Positions 17,819 to 26,009 of a DNA stretch of 64,000 nucleotides are shown piece by piece (within the stretch, counting starts at the first letter, position 1; every line of letters begins with the position of its first letter). The notes beneath the pieces were generated by a model that was not told where the DNA came from, made no database searches, and saw only the letters and a program-made list of their open reading frames with translations. Source of the DNA: Kineosporia aurantiaca JCM 3230 (GTDB lineage: Bacteria > Actinomycetota > Actinomycetes > Actinomycetales > Kineosporiaceae); the NCBI GenBank assembly GCA_000719025.1, contig JODP01000023.1:16019-80018 (forward strand), read 5' to 3'. Both the position numbers and the translations under genes were made by a program.

Positions 17819-18925
17819 CTACGGCTGCAGCCGGGGATCGTTGGTGCTGGTCTTCCTCATGGATCGAGCTAATTCGATGGCCTGGGCTTGGGTGCCCTTG
17901 ACGATCAGCGACGCCTGGACACCGACTCGTGGGGACCAAGAGACCCAGACCTGCCCTGGGTAGTCGGGATCAGATCTGCGCATCCAGCCCGTCGTGTTGT
18001 TGATCTTGACGGGTCGGGAGCCGAGGCGAGGGGCCGCTGGGGTGATCGGGGCTGTGGAGAGGCGCAGTTCCAAGGCTGGTGCCTGTGGCCCTGGGGACTT
18101 GAAGGAGAAGTAGGCCTCCAGGCCTGCCTTGAGAGCGGGTGGAAGGGCTTGGGGGGCGAGGCTGTCGGTCAATCCTGTGGGAATGGCATCTGCGGTCACT
18201 TCTTGCTGGATGATGATGATGCTGGTGGCGGCCGTGGCGATCTGGGTGGGTGTCATGCCGTTGCTCTCGACGTACCAGTGGGTGCCGTCAGGAAGCGTCC
18301 AGTACAGACGTCCGTGGCGTTCGTCGGTGGCGTAGTAGAGGGTGCCGGGCTGGCCGCCGATGTCGACGGTCGACTTGGTGTCGTTGGTGGCGTAGCCGGT
18401 GCCCTGGGTGAAGGGGTTGACCGCGTCCGGGCCCGTGACGGACAGGCTCTTGCTGACCCGGCCGTTGGCGCCGAGGGAGAACCACGTGGCTCCCGTGCTC
18501 GGCTGCGTGCAGTCGCCGACGGAGAATGTGAGGCGAGGTGGTTCCTGGTTGGGACCGGTGAGGTCTGCTGGGGGCAGGTAGAGCAGGTCTTTCATGTCCT
18601 GGGCAGTGACGGCACCGCCGTCGTTGAACAGGGTGCAGTCCCGACTGGAGTTGCCGGTCTTCTCCTCGTGGGTCTGGGTGACCTGCGGTGTGGAGGGGGC
18701 GCTGGTGTCCTGACGGTCGGCGAACACGGCGGCCCCGGCGATCACAGCGCAGGTTGCGGCGGCGGCCCCTACCAGGGCCAGGGTGCGGATGGGGCGTCGG
18801 TACCACGCCGGGTGGTGCGTGACCGTTGCCTGGGCCAGTACGCGGTTGCGGAGGTCGGCGGGAGGTTCGAGGTCGTCCGGTGCCAGGTGGGAGCCGAGCT
18901 CGCGCAGGGCGCTCAGGTCGTCCAT
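17819..18925 (-). CDS. Second CU044_5270-like membrane protein, putative anti-sigma factor
   Basis: This 368-residue protein has the same layout as the one at 15939-16979. It has a cytoplasmic N terminus of about 45 residues, a membrane segment ('LALVGAAAATCAVIAGAAVF', about residues 48-68) and a long outer domain. Sequence similarity between the two outer domains is low by eye. The start codon shares one base with the sigma stop (TGATG), again coupling translation. No zinc motif is visible, so an anti-sigma role rests on topology and on pairing. The two tandem pairs may be an old duplication. Confidence 0.72.
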   Translation of the reverse strand: MDDLSALRELGSHLAPDDLEPPADLRNRVLAQATVTHHPAWYRRPIRTLALVGAAAATCAVIAGAAVFADRQDTSAPSTPQVTQTHEEKTGNSSRDCTLFNDGGAVTAQDMKDLLYLPPADLTGPNQEPPRLTFSVGDCTQPSTGATWFSLGANGRVSKSLSVTGPDAVNPFTQGTGYATNDTKSTVDIGGQPGTLYYATDERHGRLYWTLPDGTHWYVESNGMTPTQIATAATSIIIIQQEVTADAIPTGLTDSLAPQALPPALKAGLEAYFSFKSPGPQAPALELRLSTAPITPAAPRLGSRPVKINNTTGWMRRSDPDYPGQVWVSWSPRVGVQASLIVKGTQAQAIELARSMRKTSTNDPRLQP

Positions 18926-19491
18926 CAGTTGCTCCTCTGGTCCGTGAGGTCGGGGTCGTTCAGGTGGCCTCGCATCAGGCGGCGGGCGCGGTTGATCCGT
19001 GATCGGACGGTGCCGACAGGGATGTGTAACGCGGTGGCGATCTCCGGGTAGCTCATGTCGGCCCAGGCCAGCAGGAGCAGCGTGTCCCGATCCCCGGGGC
19101 TGAGTTCGGCCAGAGCGACGGCCATGGCTTTTCCATTGGTGGCGGCGCTGACCTGGTCGGTGACGCGGTCGGCGACGTCTGTGGTGACGGGTTCGCCGGG
19201 AAGGCCTGCCAGGAGCTTGAGGTAGGTGGCCTCGTCTCGCCGGTGGCGGGCGATCCGGTTGGTAAGGATGCCGAACAGCCACGGTCTGGCCTCGCCGCGA
19301 TCGGGGTCGAATTTCGCCCACCCGGTGACCGCGGCCAGGAAGGTCTCGGCTACGACGTCCTCGGCGGCGGCTGCCCCCACGCGCCGTACCGCGTACCGGT
19401 AGAGCGCGGAGGCGTAGGCGTCGTACAGGTCCGCCAGGTCGTGCGGACCCGCTGTGGGGCTCAAGCTTCCTCCATCTGCCAACGTCGTCAT
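18925..19491 (-). CDS. Second ECF-type sigma factor
   Basis: The 188-residue sigma factor has region 2 ('LADLYDAYASALYRYAVRRV', then 'AEDVVAETFLAAVTGWAKFD' and 'PWLFGILTNRIARH'). Region 4 is 'ALAELSPGDRDTLLLLAWAD', 'YPEIATALHIPVGTVRSRIN'. I chose the ATG at 19491, which has 'GGAAA' seven bases upstream; the frame is open to 19524. It is coupled to the membrane protein downstream. This is the second such pair within 3.6 kb. Confidence 0.88.
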   Translation of the reverse strand: MTTLADGGSLSPTAGPHDLADLYDAYASALYRYAVRRVGAAAAEDVVAETFLAAVTGWAKFDPDRGEARPWLFGILTNRIARHRRDEATYLKLLAGLPGEPVTTDVADRVTDQVSAATNGKAMAVALAELSPGDRDTLLLLAWADMSYPEIATALHIPVGTVRSRINRARRLMRGHLNDPDLTDQRSN

Positions 19492-19635
19492 GATGTATTT
19501 CCACGAGACGCTCAAACGGTTCACAGCAGACGACGTGCGCTCAGCCCACCTGCCCTTGCCGGGTGTTAGCCACGCGCCTGCGGTTGTGAGCCGGATGGGG
19601 TGGCCTGGAGTGAGTCCTCATCGCATCGAGGGGTA

Positions 19636-19929
19636 CTAGTTCCAGTCGCGGGCAGCAAGCTTCGCCCATCGGGTCGCGGTGATGGGTGACAGGCCCAGCA
19701 GGTCCGAGAGCACTGGTGCGGGCATCGCGGCAGCGAGGTGGAGCATGGCGGCGCGGCGTGCGTCACCGGGGTGGATGCCGTGGGCGGTGAGGTCGCGGCG
19801 GATGCTCTCGCGGGTGAGGCGCCGGCCGGGTTGGCGGCCGGGGAACAGCCAGTTCTCGGCGTTGGCCGGGTAGACCGTTTGGCCGGTCGCGCGCAGGGCG
19901 GCGACCAGGAGCGGCCTGCTGGCTGCCAA
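19636..19929 (-). pseudogene. C-terminal remnant of a tyrosine-recombinase-like protein
   Basis: The frame gives 97 residues with 'ENWLFPGRQPGRRLT' followed by 'ARRAAMLHLAAAMPAPVLSD' and 'LLGLSPITATRWAKLAARDW'. This matches the end of actinobacterial integrase/recombinase-like proteins as I know them. The catalytic core (Arg...His-x-x-Arg) that should precede it is missing, and a TAA stop lies immediately upstream of the TTG at 19929. It is therefore a fragment, probably the trace of an old integrated element. No attachment site is visible beside it. Confidence 0.6.
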
Positions 19930-19943
19930 TTAGAGGTTTTTGG

Positions 19944-19971
19944 GGCTTCGAATAATGGACGCGCGTGGGCA
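19944..19971. repeat. 28-bp dispersed repeat, copy 1
   Basis: This 28-base segment (GGCTTC.AAT.ATGGACGC.CGTGGGCA, dots variable) is 25/28 identical to positions 35139-35166. Here it lies between the recombinase remnant and the start of the gene at 20021. Confidence 0.6.
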
Positions 19972-20020
19972 TGGGAGGCGAGTCGGTGGGCTCGGGCGCT
20001 CGCCTGGGATGATCAGCTGT

Positions 20021-20692
20021 ATGGAGCAGATACCCCCGGTCATTGATGACCCTGACGACCTTGGCCCGACCTGGGACGAGCTCTTCGACATGATCATGGG
20101 GGCGATCAAGGACGGTGTGACTGCCGCCGAGCCAGGGCCGGTCCCGCTGGGGGAGCACGTGGTCCTGGCCGCCGGCGTCGTCGATGGGTCCGCAGCCGTG
20201 ATCATGCTGCGACGAGATCCTGACGATGACCTGTGCCTGCTCTACGACACGTACCTTCTGTCTCAGGACGACGCTGGCCAATGGCGTTCTCCGGATGCAT
20301 CCAGCGGCTCGGCTTTTCCCGAATGGGTACTCCACCGTCCGGAACGAGGAGCTGACCACCGGCAGTGGCAGGAGTCGGAGCTGGTCCTGATGGCCAGGGA
20401 ATGGGCTGTTCTGGGCGGCGCTTGGGTGACCAACCTGACGGTGATGGCGTCCCGAAGGGTCGCCGAGGTCGGCATCACCTACGGCAGGAATGAGTTCCGT
20501 CGTCCGGTGCCACCCAACGGGGTCTTGACCGTGCCGGCCCGTGCCGGTGCGGTGGGCCAGATCGCGCGCTTCATCGCGTACGACCACGCAGGGGCAATCA
20601 TCGGCGCGGCGCAAGATCAACCGGTCGACAGCGACATTCAGCAGTGGTTGAACGGGATCCACCCTCCTGATTCGGTCATGCCGGTGCAGTAG
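20021..20692 (+). CDS. Hypothetical protein, acidic, 223 residues
   Basis: I do not recognise a family. The protein begins 'MEQIPPVIDDPDDLGPTWDE' and is acidic and soluble, with no signal peptide or membrane segment. Codon third positions are GC-rich and a strongly biased reading frame runs its full length, so it is a real gene. The ATG at 20021 or the in-frame ATG at 20009 could start it. The leader and first codons (20003-20060) are repeated at 30005-30060, where only a short broken copy survives. It sits next to a recombinase remnant and a dispersed repeat. Confidence 0.65.
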   Translation: MEQIPPVIDDPDDLGPTWDELFDMIMGAIKDGVTAAEPGPVPLGEHVVLAAGVVDGSAAVIMLRRDPDDDLCLLYDTYLLSQDDAGQWRSPDASSGSAFPEWVLHRPERGADHRQWQESELVLMAREWAVLGGAWVTNLTVMASRRVAEVGITYGRNEFRRPVPPNGVLTVPARAGAVGQIARFIAYDHAGAIIGAAQDQPVDSDIQQWLNGIHPPDSVMPVQ

Positions 20693-21043
20693 CTGGCACG
20701 GGTATGCAGAATCTGGACAGCACTCGCGGTCCTGGCGAAGGAGCGGGGCACGGCGGTGCTGAGGGTCGGCGACTCATCCGCAGCTCGTGCCTCCCCGGGC
20801 GAGGCTGCGGATCAGCGACCTGGGCCGGTGCTGTCCGTGGGGAACCATCGATGTCCGTGCCTTCCCCAGGCTTCATTGCACGTGGTCGGGCCCAGCCAAC
20901 GCGACGGGGATCTGGTGTGCCCCGCGCGTCGCACCCGCCCCAGCAGTACCTTTCGCGGATGATGGGAGGCGCGCGCCGCCGGATCCTTCCCCACATCCCT
21001 TGAAACAGCTCACCCCGCTTCCTCAAGGGGACCGGCGGCGCGC
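20693..21043. other. Intergenic region without a convincing gene
   Basis: Several open frames cross this stretch on both strands, but none has a ribosome binding site plus family resemblance. I leave it unannotated. Confidence 0.4.
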
Positions 21044-21066
21044 GTCGCGGGGCGTGCCCCCGCGAC
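21044..21066 (-). terminator. Hairpin terminator
   Basis: A perfect 9-bp stem (GTCGCGGGG with CCCCGCGAC) with a five-base loop lies 100 bases past the last minus-strand gene of the ANTAR group. Confidence 0.55.
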
Positions 21067-21166
21067 AGCGACAAGGCACGAACCGCCCTGGTTGTACGGA
21101 TGAGATCTCCCGGCCGCGCCATGGTGCGAAAGCTTCACTGAGCCGGTCGGTTGACCGCTGGAAGGG

Positions 21167-21376
21167 TCAGTTCCTCTCGGGACCGGCCGTGGGTGCCTGA
21201 TCGGGCGGGGTGAAATCGCAGGACCCGCCGTGACCCTGGGGGCGGGCGCAGACCCGGCCGGTCGGCAGGTGGACCTGGGCACAGGCCCCCGCGGCCGCGA
21301 CGGACTCGTCGACGGACGCATTGTGCAGTTCGTGGCGCGGCTGGTGGTCGTGGTCAGGCTGTCCTTGGCTACTCAT
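21167..21376 (-). CDS. Small Cys-containing protein, possibly metal-binding
   Basis: The 69-residue product contains 'GACAQVHLPTGRVCARPQGH' followed by 'GGSCDF'. The spacing Cys-x(10)-Cys-x(4)-His-x(3)-Cys suggests a small zinc or disulfide knuckle. I recall similar short proteins ending in 'GSC.F' in streptomycetes, but cannot confirm a named family. The ATG at 21376 has 'AGGAG' about 11 bases upstream. It lies downstream of the ANTAR gene on the same strand, 85 bases away. Confidence 0.5.
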   Translation of the reverse strand: MSSQGQPDHDHQPRHELHNASVDESVAAAGACAQVHLPTGRVCARPQGHGGSCDFTPPDQAPTAGPERN

Positions 21377-21460
21377 GCGATCACGCACTCCTGGGTGTGG
21401 GGGACGGTGCTCCTGCTGGTGCGACTGCTGAAGGTCGAAAGCGGTCGGGGACGAACCTTC

Positions 21461-21817
21461 TCAGGGCGGCGTCTCCCCGCTCAGGGTTGCTGCCGCGGTC
21501 TGGATCTGCGGGGTGGCGCCGGTCCGGCGATGCCAGCTGGCCATGATGTCGGCGGGCAGAAGCTGCCCCATTCCGGCGCGCTCGGCGATGATGGCGGCGA
21601 GGTCGCGCACCGGGCGGTTGGTGTCCTGCGACATCTGGCCCAGCAGCGTGAACGCACGGTCGGCGTCGGTGGCGGCCAGAAGACGGATGATGCCCTTGGC
21701 CTGGCCGATGATGTCACGCGTGTACAGGGCCTGGCGAAGCTGCTCGAGCTCGGTCAGGAGCTGCTCCCGGCTCGGCTCGTCCGGCCCTTCCTGATGGTCC
21801 ACGGCGGTATCGCTCAC
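21461..21817 (-). CDS. ANTAR domain protein
   Basis: The 118-residue protein carries an ANTAR domain at about residues 18-80: 'LTELEQLRQALYTRDIIGQA', 'KGIIRLLAATDADRAFTLLG', 'QMSQDTNRPVRDLAAIIAE'. ANTAR domains bind paired RNA hairpins and prevent transcription termination. Most are joined to a GAF or receiver sensor; this one has only a short N-terminal coiled segment, so it must get its signal from a partner. Its GTG start overlaps the stop of the upstream reading frame by four bases (GTGA). Confidence 0.85.
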   Translation of the reverse strand: MSDTAVDHQEGPDEPSREQLLTELEQLRQALYTRDIIGQAKGIIRLLAATDADRAFTLLGQMSQDTNRPVRDLAAIIAERAGMGQLLPADIMASWHRRTGATPQIQTAAATLSGETPP

Positions 21818-22257
21818 CGGCAGGGGCTTTTAGCGACCAGCCCGGCTGCGGCACGAGGATGCACCCGCCGGACTGCCGGGGTGTGCCGTATCCGGCCAGC
21901 GGACCCGGGCCGTCTCACGACCAGCCAGGCGCAGATGGACCTGGCCGCCAGATCGTCGCGGCCCCGGACATGACGCAGCTGGGACATGAGGATGTCGGCG
22001 CCCCCGGCGACACCGCTCGGGTCGGCGGCGTCATGTTCGGGAGTCAGCTGCCGGGGGATACGCCCCCGCCGGGGGAGGTCTACCTGGGTGACCGGTCTCC
22101 CGGCGACGTGAAGGCGAGCCACCGGTTGCGGATGCGCCGGGACGCGTCGCCTTGTCCCACCGGCACCGAGGGCCACCCCCACCATTGCGACGAGAACGGC
22201 CAGCGTGACGCCCACGAGGGCACGGACGACATGGACGACGGTGGTGGAACTGTTCAC
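21814..22257 (-). CDS. Possible membrane-anchored protein upstream of ANTAR
   Basis: The 147-residue frame begins with a good membrane anchor ('VVHVVRALVGVTLAVLVAMV', about residues 7-30). It then becomes Arg/Pro-rich and has no recognisable domain. The main support is that its stop overlaps the ANTAR start by four bases, as in coupled operons. The tail composition is atypical for a folded protein and could be a shadow frame, so confidence is low. Confidence 0.35.
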   Translation of the reverse strand: MNSSTTVVHVVRALVGVTLAVLVAMVGVALGAGGTRRRVPAHPQPVARLHVAGRPVTQVDLPRRGRIPRQLTPEHDAADPSGVAGGADILMSQLRHVRGRDDLAARSICAWLVVRRPGSAGRIRHTPAVRRVHPRAAAGLVAKSPCR

Positions 22258-22687
22258 GAGGCTTCAGCGTCCTTTCCGAAGGCCTGAGGGACCGGCCGTG
22301 CTCCAGCAGCGGACCGGTCGGATGGGTACATCACCCCCGTACACGCACCCGCAGCCCTCTCATGACGCATCTTTTTTGGGCGCCTGGCGCCTGATGCTGG
22401 TCCTCCGTGAACGTGCCTGGATCTGTCTACGACCTGGACAGGTCTGCCCGCCGCTCACATCGTGGCGCCCCCGCTGCGTCCACGCCGGCCACGGGGGTTT
22501 CCTGGTTGCCCAGCGGCCAGTCCCTGCTGCCGGTCCCGGCCGGCCTGGCTCGCATGACCGGGGACAAGGTCTCCGGTCGCTCGGTCCCGGGGTGTTTTCG
22601 GGGCCGGCGAGCGAAGGCTTCTGGGTGGGGTCCGGCCCACACCCCCGCAGCGTCAGATCGTCACTTTGTACGAAGGCATCCCGGTTC
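22258..22687. other. Intergenic region, possible lost 3' end of the Uma2 gene
   Basis: No convincing gene. This is where the missing C-terminal part of the truncated Uma2 gene would be expected if it had been lost by deletion or mutation. Confidence 0.4.
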
Positions 22688-23227
22688 TCACCCGCGGGGG
22701 AGGAGCGAGGCAGCCCAGTCGGGCCACTGCCCGAAGACAAGATGGTCGTACGGGTCGGTGGACCGGTCGACCACCAGATACGGAACGCCCCAGGCCTGAT
22801 AGCGCTGCCGCTTCACGCCCAGATCCACGTCCCGGTTGGAGGAGGTGATCTCGATGACGAGTTCCAGGCCGTCCGGGAAGACACCCTCACCTTGCCGGGG
22901 AACCTGGACGATCTTGTCGGTCTGGATGACCACGACGTCCGGGATCACGCACACCCGGTCGGAGCCCGGTTCGAACACGTTCACGCCGTCCAGGGCCTCG
23001 CAACCGGGCGGCACCAGCTCGTCGAGGCGGTTGGCCAGTCGCCGGGCCCATCGCGGGTGATCCACGTCGGCATGAGGTGTTACCAGCAGTACTCCGTCCA
23101 GCAGTTCGACGCGTCCGACTGAACGATCCAGACTTTCGATGTCGGCGACAGTCAAGGGACGGTGCCGTGAGAGCTGCGCCAGGCGGGCTAGGGCCCAGTC
23201 CTGCGGCGTCCACTCGTCGACGGGCAT
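22688..23227 (-). CDS. Uma2-family nuclease-fold protein, shortened at the C terminus
   Basis: The 179-residue protein shows the Uma2 (DUF820) restriction-endonuclease-like fold: 'RVELLDGVLLVTPHADVDHP', 'IPDVVVIQ' (first catalytic Asp), 'LELVIEITSSNRDVDLGVKR' (Glu of the active site) and 'YQAWGVPYLVVDR'. The active-site residues are present. The product stops about 15 residues after 'YDHLVFGQW', while family members usually continue for another 30-50 residues of beta structure. Start ATG 23227 is chosen because the upstream frame is Pro/Thr-rich and unlike the family. Biological role of Uma2 proteins is not established. Confidence 0.75.
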   Translation of the reverse strand: MPVDEWTPQDWALARLAQLSRHRPLTVADIESLDRSVGRVELLDGVLLVTPHADVDHPRWARRLANRLDELVPPGCEALDGVNVFEPGSDRVCVIPDVVVIQTDKIVQVPRQGEGVFPDGLELVIEITSSNRDVDLGVKRQRYQAWGVPYLVVDRSTDPYDHLVFGQWPDWAASLLPRG

Positions 23228-23424
23228 AGCAGAGGGTATCGGTTGCGCTGCTTCGGCAGACACGAGTCGGCGCGTGCGGATCAGTTGCGTTCTTTGGACG
23301 CTGAGCGCGCGTGGGGCGGACGGCAGTGGTCGGTTGGCGGAGCCGGTCACCGGGTTTGTGGACGTCGGCACGGGCGTTGGGCCCGACTCCGGGTGCGGGG
23401 GCGTGAGCCAGCGGCGGGTGGGTG

Positions 23425-23457
23425 GGGTGGGGCCCACTGTGTGAGTGAGCCCCACCC
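23425..23457 (-). terminator. Hairpin terminator of the RTX gene
   Basis: A 9-bp perfect stem (GGGTGGGGC with GCCCCACCC) starts one base past the stop codon of the minus-strand RTX-repeat gene. Confidence 0.6.
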
Positions 23458-23458
23458 A

Positions 23459-24412
23459 TCACCTGGCCACGGTGAGGTCCCGTCCGGGCCCACCGGTCAG
23501 GCGATCACGGCCCAGTCCGCCGTAGAGCTGGTCGTTGCCGCTGCCACCCTCGATCGTGTCGTTGCCCTTACGGCCCCACAACCGATCGTGTCCCGCACCG
23601 CCGTCCAGCACGTCCCCAGCATCCCCACCATCGATCCGGTCGTCCCCGGCGCCGCCCGACAGCGTCTGGCGCCCCTGACCTCCGTAAAGCCGGTCGTCGC
23701 CGTTCCCGCCGGATGCCGTCCCGTTGCCCTTGTAGTACTCGTAGACCCTGTCGCCGGCCGGGGCGGGTCCACGCATCGAGATCCAGTCATCATCATTACC
23801 GCCCATCACCAGGCCCAGCGACGAGTCCGGATTGCCGGCCACGATGCGGTCCTGGCCGCCCTGGCCGTAGACCGCACTGGTATCGCTGATTTCCCCGGGC
23901 TGGCGGGTGACGGTGGTGTCATCGCCCGGGCCGAGCCAGAACTCGCTGAAGATCCTGCGGCCCTTGGGATTGTGCAGCCGCACCGTGTCGTCCTCGTCGC
24001 CCAGCCGGAACGTGCCGGTGTAGGACAACGCGAAGCTGGCTGCCCCCACCCCGGCAGGTTGGCCTTCGCTGTCGCTGGAGTGGATGACCGTGCAACGGAC
24101 CCGGGTCAGGTCGGACGCGCGGGGATGGGTGCAGCCGCCGCCGGCGATCCGGATCGGGTAGACATCGTCGATCAAATAGTTTTCGGAGTAGCCGTTGGAG
24201 TCCACCCGATGGATCGGCCCCAGCCACACCGACAGACGGTTGGCCTGGCCGGGAGCCGCGATGTAATCGAGGTGGCTCATGCTGACGCGCACGGTGGCCG
24301 GTTGGACCGCGGCCTGCGCAGGAGCGACGAACGCAAGACAGCCGGCGGTCGTCGCGGACAGAGCAATTCCCGTCCGGAAAGATCCCCTTTGCAAGCACAA
24401 TGGCCACTTCAT
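23459..24412 (-). CDS. Secreted RTX-type calcium-binding repeat protein
   Basis: The 317-residue protein has a signal peptide (about residues 1-35). A unique N-terminal domain (about 36-190) is followed by tandem nonapeptide repeats of the form GGxGxDxLx at about residues 228-310 ('GGNGDDRLYGGQGRQTLSGG', 'GGAGHDRLWGRKGNDTIEGG'). Such repeats form a calcium-binding beta-roll outside the cell. In actinomycetes they occur in Sec-secreted proteins; no type I secretion genes are nearby. No enzyme domain is evident, so its role (adhesion, structural, protective) is unknown. Confidence 0.85.
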   Translation of the reverse strand: MKWPLCLQRGSFRTGIALSATTAGCLAFVAPAQAAVQPATVRVSMSHLDYIAAPGQANRLSVWLGPIHRVDSNGYSENYLIDDVYPIRIAGGGCTHPRASDLTRVRCTVIHSSDSEGQPAGVGAASFALSYTGTFRLGDEDDTVRLHNPKGRRIFSEFWLGPGDDTTVTRQPGEISDTSAVYGQGGQDRIVAGNPDSSLGLVMGGNDDDWISMRGPAPAGDRVYEYYKGNGTASGGNGDDRLYGGQGRQTLSGGAGDDRIDGGDAGDVLDGGAGHDRLWGRKGNDTIEGGSGNDQLYGGLGRDRLTGGPGRDLTVAR

Positions 24413-24630
24413 GACGGTCCCCCCGAGGATGTCGAAACGCGGTCAGCGAGCATGACAGCTCACCTGCCACAGCGGGGGGACGCTGTCGTGCGGGTTGCGC
24501 TACGGGCGGCCATGCGTAGGCCATGGGTTGGTGAAGATCCGAATGTTGGCGTATCGATTAACGATGTGCAATTATCGCAAATCGAGACAATCTCCCCGCG
24601 CGACACGCATCGACGAGTTGGACGTCCCTC

Positions 24631-25377
24631 ATGCCTCGAAGAGCTTTCCGGATCGGCAGTTGGGCCGCCTTGGCGCTCGGCGCGCTCGTGGCGCTGGCCG
24701 CAGTGACAGTGGTCGGCATCGGTGCTCTTGCGCTGACCGGGCGGGTGACGTACCCCGTAAACGCGAGCCGGGGACCATTTTTTATCCATGACCAGGTGTC
24801 GATTCCGGTCACGTACGCAGCGGATGTGTGCCAGAAGGCCAGCACCAAGGACGCCCCGGACGAGCAGGACAGTGACTGCGTGAGGTTCTTCATGCATGGG
24901 GAGGACTGGCGGGGCGGCCAGGCGGTCCGTGTTCAGGACGCGGATGTCCGGCCCACGTCGGCGCGGTTGACCGGGACGGTCGACCTCACCACGACGGGCG
25001 GGTGGAACGCTCTCGTGGCGGTAACGGTTGCGCGCAAGGCGCTCGGCCTCATGGTCGTGAGCGGGGTACTGCTCCTGCTCTGGCGTCTGCTGGCGAACGC
25101 GTCAACGGGACATGTGTTCAGCGCTCGAGCTGTACGGTACGTGCGAGGTATTGGAGGGCTGCTGATTCTCGGAAGTTTTACGGGATGCCTGGGCCTCCTG
25201 GTGGGCAGCACCGGGGGATACGACATCGAGATGTTCGGCGGCGGACCTATCTTGGATCCCTACCGTGACTGGGGAATCGCACCCACCCAACTTGCTCTCG
25301 GCCTGTTGATCCTCCTGCTCGCCGAAGCGTTCCGCCACGGCGCGGACGTCGAGGCCGAGCACCGGCTAACGGTCTGA
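24631..25377 (+). CDS. DUF2975 membrane protein
   Basis: The 248-residue protein has four membrane segments at about residues 9-36, 127-153, 170-193 and 216-234, with a 90-residue outer loop after the first that carries two cysteines. 'ANASTGHVFSARAVRYVRGI' is the conserved cytoplasmic stretch of DUF2975. Its stop shares one base with the start of the next gene, a YozG-type HTH protein. That fixed DUF2975-HTH pairing is widespread and suggests the membrane protein sequesters or signals to the regulator. The signal is unknown. Confidence 0.85.
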   Translation: MPRRAFRIGSWAALALGALVALAAVTVVGIGALALTGRVTYPVNASRGPFFIHDQVSIPVTYAADVCQKASTKDAPDEQDSDCVRFFMHGEDWRGGQAVRVQDADVRPTSARLTGTVDLTTTGGWNALVAVTVARKALGLMVVSGVLLLLWRLLANASTGHVFSARAVRYVRGIGGLLILGSFTGCLGLLVGSTGGYDIEMFGGGPILDPYRDWGIAPTQLALGLLILLLAEAFRHGADVEAEHRLTV

Positions 25378-25607
25378 TGCCCATTGTGATTCGACTCGAT
25401 CGCGAGCTGGTCGAGCGCAAGATGACCCTCACTGAACTTTCGGAACGCGTGGGCATTACGGTCGCGAATCTGTCCATCCTCAAGACGGGCAAGGCCAAGG
25501 CCGTCCGGTTGGCAACCCTGGAGGCCATCTGCCGGGAACTGGACTGTCAACCCGGCGACATCATTGAATACCTCGCTGAATCCGGAGACGACGCAGCGGG
25601 TGATTGA
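25377..25607 (+). CDS. YozG-like Cro/CI helix-turn-helix protein
   Basis: The 76-residue protein is almost entirely a helix-turn-helix: 'MTLTELSERVGITVANLSIL' (helices 2-3), then 'KTGKAKAVRLATLEAICREL' and the family ending 'DCQPGDIIEY'. It is the regulator half of the DUF2975 pair and its ATG overlaps the preceding stop codon by one base (TGATG). It probably represses its own operon; targets are not visible. Confidence 0.9.
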   Translation: MPIVIRLDRELVERKMTLTELSERVGITVANLSILKTGKAKAVRLATLEAICRELDCQPGDIIEYLAESGDDAAGD

Positions 25608-25727
25608 AGGGACAGGGCTACCTGAAGGCAACGAGACCTGTCGGTTCTCCTCGGTCGTTAATGTGTCGGCGCCCCGGGAGATAGGCACAGCGGAGGCCTC
25701 GCTCAGCGACGTCGTACTGACGGTGCA

Positions 25728-25750
25728 GCTCACCCCCCCAACGGGTGAGC
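25728..25750 (+). terminator. Hairpin terminator after the DUF2975/HTH pair
   Basis: A perfect 8-bp stem (GCTCACCC with GGGTGAGC) and seven-base loop lie 120 bases past the HTH stop. The remaining bases between 25608 and 26009 hold no gene that I can support. Confidence 0.5.
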
Positions 25751-26009
25751 CCGTAGGCGCCCAGCGACCCTGGTCAGGTCAACCGGCCCACGAGCCGCCA
25801 CCACCGGACTGGTCACGCAATCGCGCTGGGACCACAGCCGTCGAACTCGCTCCTTGATCCCATCGCGGCGGCAAGTATCCAGATCGGCTCGGTGCTGGAC
25901 GAACGACGGGTTCAAGGGCCGAGCGCCGATGCGCGCTTTTTCCGGGTTTCGGATAACTTTGCCCGGCATCTGGCACTCGCCAGCGTCAGCGGCTCCGGTA
26001 AGGACGATT

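Noticed and set aside
23500..23730. Periodic repeats that could suggest a CRISPR-like or tandem DNA array
   Set aside because: The periodicity is 27 bases and follows the nine-residue RTX protein repeats; the DNA units are not identical.
23243..24706. A 487-codon plus-strand frame opposite the RTX gene
   Set aside because: The apparent repeats in this frame are the reverse of the GGxGxDxLx calcium repeats.
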